Assembly: GCA_029263395.1 (NCBI GenBank)
Contig: JAJCXO010000154.1
Coordinates: 17,569-81,568, forward strand
DNA length: 64,000 bases
Direction: 5' to 3'
Origin: Acidobacteriota bacterium
Lineage (GTDB): Bacteria; Acidobacteriota; Thermoanaerobaculia; Multivoradales; J023
Under the pieces are notes generated by a model. That model did not search any database. It saw only the letters and a list, made by a program, of their open reading frames with translations, and was not told the DNA's origin. The translations under genes and the position numbers were made by a program. Shown piece after piece: positions 44,088 to 52,376 of the stretch; positions within the stretch are counted from its first letter, which is position 1, and each line of letters begins with the position of its first letter.

Positions 44088-45056
44088 ATGACGACACCTT
44101 CCCAATCCAACCGCCCGCCGTCGCTCGCGTCAGTCTTGGCCGCCTTCGGGGCTGTCTACTTCATCTGGGGTTCCACCTACCTCGGTATTCGTTTCGCCAT
44201 CGAGACAATGCCGCCTTTCACCATGGCAGCCATTCGTTTCCTGTCCGCCGGGGCCATTCTTTTTGGCGTTTCGCTGTGGCAAGGTTGCGGGCTGCCACCA
44301 TGGATCCACTGGCGTTCGGCCTTGATTGTGGGTGTCTTGCTGCTGGTGTCTGGCAACGGTTTTTTGACTTGGGCCGAGCAGTTTGTTCCGTCTGGGGTCG
44401 CAGCCCTGATCGTCGCGACGGTGCCACTGTGGATGGTTTTGTTGGATACATTGCGTCCAGGAGGTTCGCGTCCTGGGATTGCAATCATTCTGGGCTTGGT
44501 GTTCGGCCTGGTTGGGATAGCTGTCTTGATCGGCCCGGGCAACCTCGGCGGCGAGCCGGTGGATGTGATAGGCGCGTTGGTGATCTGCGTAGCAGCGCTG
44601 TCTTGGGCTGTCGGCTCCATCTACCAACGCAACGCTCCGCAGAGCACGTCGACCCTACAGAACGTTGGGATGCAGATGCTGCTCGGCGGCGCTTTTCTGG
44701 CGGTTGGCGGATACTTGCTCGGTGAGCGTATGGATCCATCGCAGGTCTCGACGCGCTCGGCTTGGGCCTTGGTTTACCTGTCGCTTCTCGGGGGGGTTGT
44801 CAGTTATTCGGCTTACGTCTGGCTACTCAAGGTCTCGACGCCAGCCAAGGTCTCGACCTACGCATACGTCAACCCAGTGGTTGCTGTGCTACTGGGTTGG
44901 GCGCTGGGAGGTGAAGTGCTGAGCCCGCGGGTCTTTTTGGCTTCGGTTACAGTGGTTGGCGCGGTGGTTCTGCTCACGGTCAGTCGCAAGCAAGCCCCGC
45001 CAACTGCAGCGCAGACCAGGTCACTCTCGACATCCTCTGGCGAGCGAGCTGCCTGA
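44088..45056 (+). CDS. EamA/RhaT-family (DMT superfamily) exporter
   Basis: 322 residues, ten predicted helices in two repeats, closely related in sequence to the exporter at 41310-42350 (shared YFIWGSTYLGIRFAIETMPP, NGFLTWAEQFVPSGVAALIV and STYAYVNPVVAVLLGWALGG). The two flank the MocR gene and look like paralogues that arose by duplication. The family exports amino acids or related metabolites. It begins 143 bp after the MocR gene on the same strand; co-transcription or separate control are both possible. ATG 44088 has only a weak AGG before it. Confidence 0.9.
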   Translation: MTTPSQSNRPPSLASVLAAFGAVYFIWGSTYLGIRFAIETMPPFTMAAIRFLSAGAILFGVSLWQGCGLPPWIHWRSALIVGVLLLVSGNGFLTWAEQFVPSGVAALIVATVPLWMVLLDTLRPGGSRPGIAIILGLVFGLVGIAVLIGPGNLGGEPVDVIGALVICVAALSWAVGSIYQRNAPQSTSTLQNVGMQMLLGGAFLAVGGYLLGERMDPSQVSTRSAWALVYLSLLGGVVSYSAYVWLLKVSTPAKVSTYAYVNPVVAVLLGWALGGEVLSPRVFLASVTVVGAVVLLTVSRKQAPPTAAQTRSLSTSSGERAA

Positions 45057-45109
45057 TGAAGCTCGTGCGATCGGCCAGGCGATCAGCTGGGTGACAGGAA
45101 GGAGATGCC

Positions 45110-46075
45110 ATGGCTCACATGATTGCGGCCGCCATTTATGATGGGTTGCTGGCCTTCGAATACAGCATCGCCAGGGAGATTTTGGGTCGCGATCGCCGAA
45201 ACCTCACCGCCGACTGGTACGAATTTCGCCCCTGTCGAGTTGAACGCGGCAAGCTGTTCACCAGCCATGGGCTTGAGATCCGTCCACCCGGTAACCTCGA
45301 AGACTTTGCCACCGCCGACACAATCTTGATCGCTGGCTGGGCAGAGCTCTTGAAGCGTCCATCTGAACCGATGCTCGAGGCGTTGAGATGTGCTCACGCC
45401 AGAGGTGCCCGCCTGGTGACAATCTGCACCGGTGCGTTTGTTGTCGCTCATGCCGGTCTCCTCGACGGGCGAGCGGCAACCACCCATTGGCTACACGCCG
45501 ATACCCTGAGCGACGCCTTCCCTGAGATTTTGGTCGACGCCGATGCGCTTTACCTGCATGACCGATCGGGCCCCGGCCAGATTTCGACGTCGGCCGGCTG
45601 CGCGGCTGGTCTCGACTTGTGTCTGGCGGTCGTCCGTGAAGATTTTGGCCTGAACGTAGCCAACACCATTGCGCGCAGAATGGTTGCCCCCGTGCATCGC
45701 GATGGTGGTCAGTCTCAATACGCCGAGTCACCGGCAGGCGTGACGGAAGACGACAACTTTGGCCCGGTACTCGATTGGATGGTCCTTCATCTCGACCAGC
45801 CCTTTGCGATGGACGGAATCGCCAGGAAGTTTGGATTCTCGCTGCGAACCTTTCAGCGCCGTTTCCGGGAGATCATGGGCCTGAGTCCACATCAATGGTT
45901 GGTGCAGCAGCGAGTCGCCCGAGCACGGGAGCTGTTGGAGTCGTCGGATCAAAGTGTCGAACAGATTGCGACACTGTCTGGCCTTGGCTCGGCAGCCAAC
46001 CTGAGAATGCACCTGGCAAGGCACCTGGGGACAACGCCAAGAGCCTACAGATCAGCATTTCGGGCCGCCTCGTAG
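45110..46075 (+). CDS. GlxA/FtrA-like transcriptional regulator (DJ-1/PfpI domain plus AraC HTH)
   Basis: 321 residues. Residues ~1-190 are a DJ-1/PfpI amidotransferase-like domain (AAAIYDGLLAFEYSIAREIL, TICTGAFVVAHAGLLDGRAA with the nucleophile-elbow Cys, THWLHAD and SAGCAAGLDLCLAVV). Residues ~215-318 are an AraC-type double helix-turn-helix (FAMDGIARKFGFSLRTFQRR and SVEQIATLSGLGSAANLRMH). FtrA and GlxA relatives activate catabolic or stress genes. AAGGAG is five bases before ATG 45110, a strong site. It follows the exporter gene by 53 bp and may be its transcriptional partner. A bidirectional terminator follows the stop. Confidence 0.9.
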   Translation: MAHMIAAAIYDGLLAFEYSIAREILGRDRRNLTADWYEFRPCRVERGKLFTSHGLEIRPPGNLEDFATADTILIAGWAELLKRPSEPMLEALRCAHARGARLVTICTGAFVVAHAGLLDGRAATTHWLHADTLSDAFPEILVDADALYLHDRSGPGQISTSAGCAAGLDLCLAVVREDFGLNVANTIARRMVAPVHRDGGQSQYAESPAGVTEDDNFGPVLDWMVLHLDQPFAMDGIARKFGFSLRTFQRRFREIMGLSPHQWLVQQRVARARELLESSDQSVEQIATLSGLGSAANLRMHLARHLGTTPRAYRSAFRAAS

Positions 46076-46081
46076 CGCGGG

Positions 46082-46118
46082 AAAAGCCACCGTCACCCGG
46101 AAAGTGACGGCAGCTTTT
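46082..46118. terminator. Bidirectional terminator between convergent genes
   Basis: AAAAGC...CCGTCAC / GTGACGG...GCTTTT form a stem of two blocks with a small internal CA bulge on each side. A and T runs on the two sides serve the regulator (plus) and the HEAT gene (minus). Confidence 0.75.
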
Positions 46119-46164
46119 ATGTGGTGGGCTCGTTAGAAGAGTCGGCGTTCGAGGTGTTGATCCA

Positions 46165-47628
46165 TCAACCCTTTAGGGCTTGGCGAATCCGCTCCGCAAG
46201 CTCGGGGTAGTTGAGGTTGTCATCGTTGCTGTCGACGCAACGGGTCAACGCCCAAAGTACTTTTTTGCGCACCTCAGGACTTTCGTCTTGGAGCGCCTCG
46301 GTCAGAGCCTCTGTGGCGCGGCTGTCCTCGATCATTCCCAACGCCCAGGCGGCTTGTTGACGGACCTCTGAATTGGCATCTTCGAGGGCTGGAATGAGTC
46401 CTTCGACGGCGGCCGAGTTTTCGATCATCCCGAGTCCCCACGCCGCCTGCTGACGAACGGCGGACTCCTCATCCCGTAGAGACGCCAAGAGTCCGTCGAC
46501 GGCACTAGCGTCTTCGATCATTCCCAAGGCCCATGCCGCCTGCTCGCGGACTTCGGTCGAGCTGTCCTTTAGTGCCGGAGTGAGCAGATCCACCGCACTC
46601 GACGCCTCGATCATTCCGAGCGCCCACGCTGCCTGTTTGCGAACCTCGGCCGACGAGTCTTCGATCGCTCGCCCCAAGGCCGGGACCGCACTCGATGCCT
46701 CGATCATTCCCAGGGCCCATGCCGCCTGCTTGCGAACCTCAGCCGAGGAGTCTTCGATCGCTCGCCCCAAGGCCGGGACCGCACTCGACGCCTCGATCAT
46801 TCCCAAGGCCCATGCCGCCTGCTTGCGAACCTCAGCTGACGTATCTTCAATCGCTTGGCCTAGAACTGGCACGGCGCTGGCGTCTTCGATCATTCCGAGC
46901 GCCCACGCCGCCTGTTCGCGAACGTCGACAGATTCGTCATCGATCACTCGACTGAGTGCTGGCACGGCGCTGGCGTCTTCGATCATTCCGAGTGCCCAGG
47001 CCGTTTGTTCACGAACGTCAGCCTCACTGTCTTTTTGCAGGAGTGTGCCCAGTGGCTGGACAGCCGACGCATGTTCGATCATGCCCAGCGACCAGGCAGC
47101 TCGGGCACGTACGAGTGAAACAGAGTCGCCAAGCACAGCGATCAATGGTTGGACCGTTCGTTCGCTTTCGATCAAGCCGAGGGCAAATGCTGAGTTCTCT
47201 CTCGCCACGGCGTTGCTGGATTGCAGCACATCCACCAGCGGATCGATGACGTCCGTGCCGACTTGCTCTAGGGCGATCGCCGCCTCTCGGCCGGGCGAGC
47301 TGGGTTGGTCCTGCCAGTCTCCCGATCTCCGCCAAGTTCGGCACAACCGGCTCTCCACGGGAGCACCATCGCCGAGCATTGCCAGGAGTGCAGGTGCAGC
47401 TCGGCTCACCTCACGAGAGTTCAGCTTTCCGAGCTCACACGCCGCCATGGCTCGGCTGTGGGCATCTACCGCGGTCAATTGACTGATCAACTGGTCGAGG
47501 TTGGGACCTGGGCTTGCAACCAAAGCCGAAGTCAGTACGACAGCTACCAGGCTAGCGATCAAGACGCCGATGAGATGACTCTTGTCAGGTTGATGACTGG
47601 CAGGTCGAGGCTGGTTGGTTAGTTTCAT
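46165..47628 (-). CDS. Exported HEAT-repeat protein of the BlaI/BlaR-like regulon
   Basis: 487 residues. A signal peptide (LIGVLIASLVAVVLTSALVAS) leads to ~12 HEAT-type repeats of exactly 31 residues, with consensus QAAWALGMIE in the second helix and VR in the first (for example SSAVPALGRAIEDSSAEVRK). Three central units are almost identical at DNA level as 93-bp repeats (about 46610-46900), showing recent expansion. HEAT arrays bind proteins or sense by flexing. The operator TGTTAATAAATTAACA (47705-47720) lies 77 bp upstream, identical to that before the BlaI-like gene. This protein is therefore predicted to be derepressed through the neighbouring M56-HEAT sensor, whose repeats it closely resembles. 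AAGGA is ten bases before the ATG. No enzymatic motif is seen. Confidence 0.88.
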   Translation of the reverse strand: MKLTNQPRPASHQPDKSHLIGVLIASLVAVVLTSALVASPGPNLDQLISQLTAVDAHSRAMAACELGKLNSREVSRAAPALLAMLGDGAPVESRLCRTWRRSGDWQDQPSSPGREAAIALEQVGTDVIDPLVDVLQSSNAVARENSAFALGLIESERTVQPLIAVLGDSVSLVRARAAWSLGMIEHASAVQPLGTLLQKDSEADVREQTAWALGMIEDASAVPALSRVIDDESVDVREQAAWALGMIEDASAVPVLGQAIEDTSAEVRKQAAWALGMIEASSAVPALGRAIEDSSAEVRKQAAWALGMIEASSAVPALGRAIEDSSAEVRKQAAWALGMIEASSAVDLLTPALKDSSTEVREQAAWALGMIEDASAVDGLLASLRDEESAVRQQAAWGLGMIENSAAVEGLIPALEDANSEVRQQAAWALGMIEDSRATEALTEALQDESPEVRKKVLWALTRCVDSNDDNLNYPELAERIRQALKG

Positions 47629-47670
47629 GACAAGTTTTCCTTTGGTTGTCGTGTGGATGGATTGCTGTGG

Positions 47671-47720
47671 TGAACAGACGACTGTTCTGTTGAACAGACG
47701 GTTGTGTTAATAAATTAACA
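47671..47720. promoter_or_regulatory. BlaI-type operator and direct repeats upstream of the HEAT gene
   Basis: TGTTAATAAATTAACA (47705-47720) is a perfect palindrome (arms TGTTAAT/ATTAACA, AA spacer). It sits in GTTGTGTTAATAAATTAACA (47701-47720), identical to 50115-50134. Beside it TGAACAGACG occurs twice (47671-47680 and 47691-47700) at a 20-base spacing. Confidence 0.85.
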
Positions 47721-47732
47721 TCACGTGGCGAT

Positions 47733-47756
47733 AAAAAAGGCCGACCTGAGTCGGCC
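47733..47756 (-). terminator. Rho-independent terminator of the blaI-blaR-like operon
   Basis: Read on the minus strand: 7-bp stem GGCCGAC / GTCGGCC with a four-base loop, then TTTTTT (47733-47738). It follows the stop of the M56-HEAT gene and separates it from the HEAT gene's own operator. Confidence 0.9.
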
Positions 47757-47774
47757 TCTGCTAGCAGTTACGTT

Positions 47775-49697
47775 CTAACCTGTAATTTGACCGACAGCCC
47801 ACAAGGCTTGTTTACGCACCTCGGCGCTGTCGTCAGACATGGCGTCGAGAAGCACGTCCAGGGCTGTCTTATCCTCGATCATGCCCAATGCCCACGCTGC
47901 TTTCTCGCGTACGGCTGGTGATTGATCTTTCTCGAGCGCTGACATCAGGAAGCGGACGGTGGAGGGGCTTTCGATCATACCCATGGCCCAGGCTGCTCGC
48001 TCGCGGACTTGGGCGTCTTCATCTTTGTCGAGCGCGCTGCCCAACGACTCGGCAGCGGCGTCACTCTCGATCATGCCTAATGCCCACGCTGCGTTTTGGC
48101 GCACAGCCGCTGCTTCGTCAGTCAGGGCTTTGCGAAGCTCGGGCACAGCCACGTCGCTCTCGATCATGCCCATGGCCCAGGCCGCACGCTGGCGAACATC
48201 TGCCGACGGGTCGCTGATCGCCGCTTTTAATGCCGTCAGGGCGGACGGATGCTCGATCATGCCCATGGCCCAGGCCGCCTGCTCTCTGACACCCTCCGAG
48301 GCATCGTTGCGTAGAGCCTTGTCGAGGCTGGGGACAGCGGCAGCGTCCTCGATCGATCCGAGAGCATGGGCGGCCTGTCTTCGAACCTCGGAGTCTTCGT
48401 CGTCGAGCGCGCCGGCAAACACCTCGATCATGCGGGAACTTGTGGATGATGCCGCACTTGCAGGTGTTGCACCTGCCGGTGCCACACTTGCCGGTGCCAA
48501 ACCTGCGAGTTGGCTTCCCTCGCTGGCTGGGACCTGTCCAGTCAGTCTTTCGGAGGCTTCTTCCTGTGCGCTCGCCCGCGGCTGCAACGCAGCCAGCGGT
48601 AACACCAAGAGAGCGATTGCCAAGACACCCGCGGTGCGCACTCTCAGGTTCGTCTGACCACGGTCGACCTCCGGATCGAGAATCGCCAAGAGACGACCTT
48701 CGAGTTCACTTGGCCGCGCCATCGCTACCATCGCCCAACCGGGGGAGAGGGAAGAACGCATGTTGCGGGCAATGTCCAGCAGATGTTGTGCGTAATCGGC
48801 GCCCGAGGTACCCGCCGTCAGCACTAAGTCATCGCAAGCGTGCTCGCGCTCAGCCTGCAGTCGACGGACCGCGATCCAGGCCAGCGGATGGAACCAGTGG
48901 AGCGCCGCGACCACCCGAGCGAGCATCAAGATTTGGCAGTCCCAGCGTTTGAGGTGGGCCAACTCATGCAGCAGCACCACCCGTCGACGTTCGTCGGTCC
49001 ACCCGTGAGCAGAAGAGGGTAGCAACACCACCTGCCGAAACACGCCCCAAGCCATCGGCATGGCCAACTTGGGATGTTCGATCAACGTGACTCGAGACCG
49101 TATTCCGAGTTGACGGCAAAGCATGTTCACTTCCGCCATCAGGCTCGCGTCCGTAACCGGAGTCGAATTGCGGACGACCCTCCAAGCAGCGATAGAGGAA
49201 ACCAGAAGCCGCGCCAAGCAAAGCAAAGCTCCTAAGGCCCATACGAGAGGTAGCACCTGGGAGGCGCTCAACTGGCGGACCTCGGCCAGCCACGCCTCGA
49301 CGAGCCATTGGGATCGTATCGGAGCGTTGGAAGTCGGAAGGGCTTGCTGCTCTTCTGGCACAGCCAGTGCTAGTGACACGCTGGTCTGAAGACCTGGGGT
49401 TGGCGTGAGATCGCTCGAGGCACCGTTGAGGGGAGTGCTCGTCTCAGCAACCCCTGCCGACAAGACCGGTACTCGCCAGGTGGGCAAAACCTGGGAGAGC
49501 AGGGGTAGTGCGAGTATCGCGACCAAAGCGGCAGTCCATAGTTGATGTCGGGCCGCGGCCGAGGCTTGGCGGAGCAGGCGGGAGAGGCCCCAGGCTGCCA
49601 GCAAGAGGATGGTTGCCTTGACGATTTGATCCACTAGCACAGCGCCGATCGAAGCACGACCGATCCAGTTGGCAAGCCCGGTGAGAGTGGTCATCAC
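47775..49697 (-). CDS. BlaR1-like M56 metallopeptidase sensor with C-terminal HEAT repeats
   Basis: 640 residues. Residues ~1-370 are a BlaR1/MecR1 M56 module: two helices near the start, a third near 150-175, the zinc site LLHELAHLKRWDCQ (HELAH at ~242) with the distal Glu region RLQAEREHACDDLVL, and a last helix (GVLAIALLVLPLAALQPRAS). In BlaR1 the following domain is an extracytoplasmic penicillin sensor. Here, after an Ala/Pro linker, residues ~425-640 are seven HEAT repeats of 31 residues (AAWAMGMIE consensus). M56 sensors inactivate their BlaI repressor by cleavage. The start overlaps the stop of the BlaI-like gene by four bases. The stimulus is unlikely to be a beta-lactam because no penicillin-binding fold or SxxK motif is present. 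Confidence 0.9.
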   Translation of the reverse strand: MMTTLTGLANWIGRASIGAVLVDQIVKATILLLAAWGLSRLLRQASAAARHQLWTAALVAILALPLLSQVLPTWRVPVLSAGVAETSTPLNGASSDLTPTPGLQTSVSLALAVPEEQQALPTSNAPIRSQWLVEAWLAEVRQLSASQVLPLVWALGALLCLARLLVSSIAAWRVVRNSTPVTDASLMAEVNMLCRQLGIRSRVTLIEHPKLAMPMAWGVFRQVVLLPSSAHGWTDERRRVVLLHELAHLKRWDCQILMLARVVAALHWFHPLAWIAVRRLQAEREHACDDLVLTAGTSGADYAQHLLDIARNMRSSLSPGWAMVAMARPSELEGRLLAILDPEVDRGQTNLRVRTAGVLAIALLVLPLAALQPRASAQEEASERLTGQVPASEGSQLAGLAPASVAPAGATPASAASSTSSRMIEVFAGALDDEDSEVRRQAAHALGSIEDAAAVPSLDKALRNDASEGVREQAAWAMGMIEHPSALTALKAAISDPSADVRQRAAWAMGMIESDVAVPELRKALTDEAAAVRQNAAWALGMIESDAAAESLGSALDKDEDAQVRERAAWAMGMIESPSTVRFLMSALEKDQSPAVREKAAWALGMIEDKTALDVLLDAMSDDSAEVRKQALWAVGQITG

Positions 49698-50086
49698 GTT
49701 TGCTCCCGAGCCCGCGCTTGTTGAATCAAGCCCGCCATGCGATCGAGCTCAGCTTCAGAGAGATGCGGCGCAGAGCCATCCAAGAGGGCAGCCATCGCGT
49801 CCTCTGCAGAGCCATTGAAGAATGTCTTCACAAGGCGCTTCAACGCCGATTTTTTAGCCTGCTCCTTCTCCAAAGTGGGGCGATAGAGATATCTTGGCCC
49901 GTCTTGCTCGTGCCGGATATGGCCTTTCTCGACCAAGATTCTGAGTTGGGTTCGCACCGCGGAGTCGCTCGGCGCATTGGGCATACCTTGCCGGATTTCG
50001 GCCGCCGTCGCCTGTCCGCTCTGGAATAAGACGTCCATGATCTGACGCTCTCTGCGACTCAATTGATGTTCGAGTTGCTCTGCCAT
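49694..50086 (-). CDS. BlaI/MecI/CopY-family repressor
   Basis: 130 residues, normal length. The winged helix reads LSRRERQIMDVLFQSGQATA, then ASDSAVRTQLRILVEKGHIR-like sequence with HEQDGPRYLYRP as the wing. The C-terminal dimerisation helices are KSALKRLVKTFFNGSAEDAM and LSEAELDRMAGLIQ. Family members bind palindromic operators as dimers and are removed by proteolysis through a BlaR1-type partner, here the overlapping downstream gene. The palindrome TGTTAATAAATTAACA begins 33 bp upstream of its ATG, so it is autorepressed, and the same site controls the HEAT gene. GGAG precedes the ATG. Confidence 0.93.
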   Translation of the reverse strand: MAEQLEHQLSRRERQIMDVLFQSGQATAAEIRQGMPNAPSDSAVRTQLRILVEKGHIRHEQDGPRYLYRPTLEKEQAKKSALKRLVKTFFNGSAEDAMAALLDGSAPHLSEAELDRMAGLIQQARAREQT

Positions 50087-50118
50087 AGCTGCTCTCCGTG
50101 TTCGTCCAGTCGTCGTTG

Positions 50119-50134
50119 TGTTAATAAATTAACA
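50119..50134. promoter_or_regulatory. BlaI-type operator upstream of the blaI-like gene
   Basis: TGTTAATAAATTAACA, identical to 47705-47720, with the same GTTG extension on the plus-strand left side (50115-50118). Confidence 0.85.
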
Positions 50135-50333
50135 CTGTGCCAAGTTTTTAACACGGGCTGGTTTGCGATGTCAACTGATCGGGTTGAAATCGCTCGAGTC
50201 GACCCGTTCCGTCACTTGCCGAATCGACGGTGAACCTCAGTCTTATCGAATCGGCATCCGCAAAACGGACGAACGGAGCTCGCGTCCTCGATATGGCATC
50301 TGCCGAAGTTGACTCGGGGGCCAGCTCGTGAGT

Positions 50334-50843
50334 TCAGTTGGCCGACCAGGTCCCCCGTTGCCAAGTGATCTCGACCGCCTGCGTTGTACCGTCTCGATCA
50401 GCAGAGATCCGAGCGTGGAGGTGGTCTGAGTCGTCGAGCCAATATTCGATGCGCTGTGGGAAATCGTGCTGAGGGTTCTCGAAGACGACTCGTTGGGTGT
50501 CGACGTGGGTTGCAGTAAACGCAGTTGCTGGGCATCTTCCCTTGGGGCTTGCGTGGTAGATCCAAGCCCCGTCGTCTTCCTGGGTAATCCTGAGGAACTC
50601 GAACATGGAGCCTCCCGGGCTCCGATTCACACCCACCATCAGGCCCCCGTCGGCTCGCAACCAACATTCCTCGCCGCTGTCGCCACTCCAGCAACCCGCC
50701 AGCCAATCGAGTGTTGTGGTTGCCGGCGGTGTAGATTCGCTGGCGGCGAGGGGATTCGCGAGGGTGTTGAACAGCGCCAGGGTGATGAACAGCGTCAGGG
50801 TGCAAAAGGCTGAGCCCGAAAACGAAACGGAACGACGTATCAT
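50334..50843 (-). CDS. Secreted DUF6265-like protein
   Basis: 169 residues. A signal peptide (FCTLTLFITLALFNTLANPL ending near AAS) is followed by a single domain: LDWLAGCWSGDSGEECWLRA, then GGLMVGVNRSPGGSMFEFLR, VVFENPQHDFPQRIEYWLDD and HARISADRDGTTQAVEITWQ. This matches the DUF6265 family of small lipocalin-like beta-barrels with the W.xGxW and PQHDFPQRIxY signatures; function is unknown, possibly binding of a hydrophobic ligand. GGAGG is seven bases before ATG 50843. It is divergent from the AraC-type gene at 50979. Confidence 0.82.
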   Translation of the reverse strand: MIRRSVSFSGSAFCTLTLFITLALFNTLANPLAASESTPPATTTLDWLAGCWSGDSGEECWLRADGGLMVGVNRSPGGSMFEFLRITQEDDGAWIYHASPKGRCPATAFTATHVDTQRVVFENPQHDFPQRIEYWLDDSDHLHARISADRDGTTQAVEITWQRGTWSAN

Positions 50844-50978
50844 TAGAATTCCTCCAGAATTGGATGAGCGTTTGCCAGACGCTCAGGAGTTGGAGCGCCT
50901 AGGGTTAGGATCGCCCGAGGGTAGGTCCGGTCAGCGGTCGAGGATTGAACAAATGCGACACGGCATTGAAAACGCACC

Positions 50979-51800
50979 ATGGGATTGACTTTCCTGCCAG
51001 CCCCGCCGGATCTTGCAGACTGGATTGTCAGTTTCTGGCAGCTAGAGGGCGCAGCGATAAAGGATCCATCTCTAGTGGGCCAGCGAGTGTTGCCAGATGG
51101 TTTTCCCGAGTTGATCGTTCACTTGCAGACGCCTTACCAGCGCAGGCAGCGTGGGCAGCTCCACCAAGATCCCAAGGCGTTCGTGTTCGGTCAACTTTGT
51201 GAGCCGATCGAGCTACACAGCGATCAGTCGGTGCTCGCAATCGGCGCTCGGCTGCACCCGGCTGCCCTTGCCCAGCTGGCCTCGCTCCCAGGGCATGAGT
51301 TTCATCAGGGCCCTATACCGCTGAGAGACCTCTGGGGTGCTGAAGGACGAGCTCTCGAACGTCGGATGCGCGCCTCGGCCAGCACTTCTGGAGCCCTCGA
51401 GCTCCTGGTGTCGACCTTGCGGCGCTTGCGTCAGCGTAAGCCGTCAACCTCCAGGCAGCAGTTGGCCGTCCACGCCACCGCGTGGATCCATCAAACCCAG
51501 GGCCGCGGCTCGATTCACAACCTCAGCAACTACCTTGGTTACTCTCGTCGGCACATTGAAAGGCTCTTCAACGAAAACCTGGGCATCTCGCCGAAATTTT
51601 TTGCTCGACTGCACCGATTTCAGGCTCTGCAGCGGACCATTGCCTCGGTCTCCGATCTGGACTGGCTGACTCTGGCGATCGATTCAGGCTACGCAGATCA
51701 GGCCCATATGATCCGTGAGTTTCGAGAGTTTTCTGGCCAGACGCCACTCGAGTTTGTCAGCTCGAATCATCCGTTGGCTGAGGCGTTTGTTCTTGGGTGA
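50979..51800 (+). CDS. AraC-family transcriptional regulator
   Basis: 273 residues. The N-terminal ~150 residues (DLADWIVSFWQLEG, VLPDGFPELIVHL, VFGQL and LAIGARLHPAALAQL) form the DUF6597-type cupin-like effector domain typical of this AraC subgroup. The C-terminal ~100 residues are the double helix-turn-helix: SIHNLSNYLGYSRRHIERLF and LDWLTLAIDSGYADQAHMIR, ending FSGQTPLEF. The divergent DUF6265 gene lies 135 bp away and is a possible target. There is no clear ribosome site before ATG 50979. Its last 34 bases overlap the convergent gene at 51767. Confidence 0.9.
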   Translation: MGLTFLPAPPDLADWIVSFWQLEGAAIKDPSLVGQRVLPDGFPELIVHLQTPYQRRQRGQLHQDPKAFVFGQLCEPIELHSDQSVLAIGARLHPAALAQLASLPGHEFHQGPIPLRDLWGAEGRALERRMRASASTSGALELLVSTLRRLRQRKPSTSRQQLAVHATAWIHQTQGRGSIHNLSNYLGYSRRHIERLFNENLGISPKFFARLHRFQALQRTIASVSDLDWLTLAIDSGYADQAHMIREFREFSGQTPLEFVSSNHPLAEAFVLG

Positions 51801-52225
51801 TCCGACGGGCAGTCGGAGCTAGCTGGTCTTTTAACGAAACGCAGCTGGTGAGCGGCAGCGGCCATGACCATGGCGAGAACTAGAGACACAAGGTGGACCA
51901 TCAGCTTGATGCCGAAGTTTTCTCCAAACAACCGCTCCTCGACATAGCCAAAGACTGTAAACAGGTTAGTGAACAAAAAGAGCCCGGAAGCGACGCTCAT
52001 GGTCAACCATGGATACTTGGACCAAATCAGGACGGTTTCACATCGTGGGCAAGGTGCCTCCTTCCGCCTACCGAGCCAATCTGTGAACCGCCAGCGTTCC
52101 GACCAGGAGAAATGCCATCCGCAATCAGGACAAGATTTTCTGTGGACCGGGCGCCTTGTGACGAGCCACGCTGCACCGAAAACAACTACGAAGATCAGAA
52201 CGGGGACTAGATACGCGAGATTCAT
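51767..52225 (-). CDS. Small membrane protein with a zinc-ribbon-like loop
   Basis: 152 residues. One helix at the start (LVPVLIFVVVFGAAWLV), a cytoplasmic loop with CPDCGWHFSWSERW and CPRCETVL (two CxxC knuckles, a probable zinc ribbon), then two helices (MSVASGLFLFTNLFTVFGYV and LMVHLVSLVLAMVMAAAA). Family not recognised. GGAG stands five bases before ATG 52225, which I prefer over an upstream in-frame start. The 3' end overlaps the AraC gene on the other strand. Function is unknown. Confidence 0.7.
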   Translation of the reverse strand: MNLAYLVPVLIFVVVFGAAWLVTRRPVHRKSCPDCGWHFSWSERWRFTDWLGRRKEAPCPRCETVLIWSKYPWLTMSVASGLFLFTNLFTVFGYVEERLFGENFGIKLMVHLVSLVLAMVMAAAAHQLRFVKRPASSDCPSDHPRTNASANG

Positions 52226-52376
52226 TTGTTCTCCATGCCGTCCAACGTCCAATGTAAGCCCACTTGACTTACGCTGCATGGGTCCAAAAAATTCTAACGC
52301 TTGTCTCGAAGCCTACAAGCCCAACGCCTTGCCGAGGTTCAGACGCCGCCTTCTTAGGCCACACTGACTCGCGGCG

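Noticed and set aside
46580..47482. 300-codon plus-strand open frame opposite the HEAT gene
   Set aside because: It is the antisense shadow of the 93-bp repeats; Ser/Ala/Arg-rich, no ribosome site, and the minus frame has a signal peptide and HEAT consensus.
47775..50086. Beta-lactam resistance operon
   Set aside because: The sensor lacks a penicillin-binding domain and no beta-lactamase or PBP gene is under the shared operator; HEAT repeats replace the sensor.
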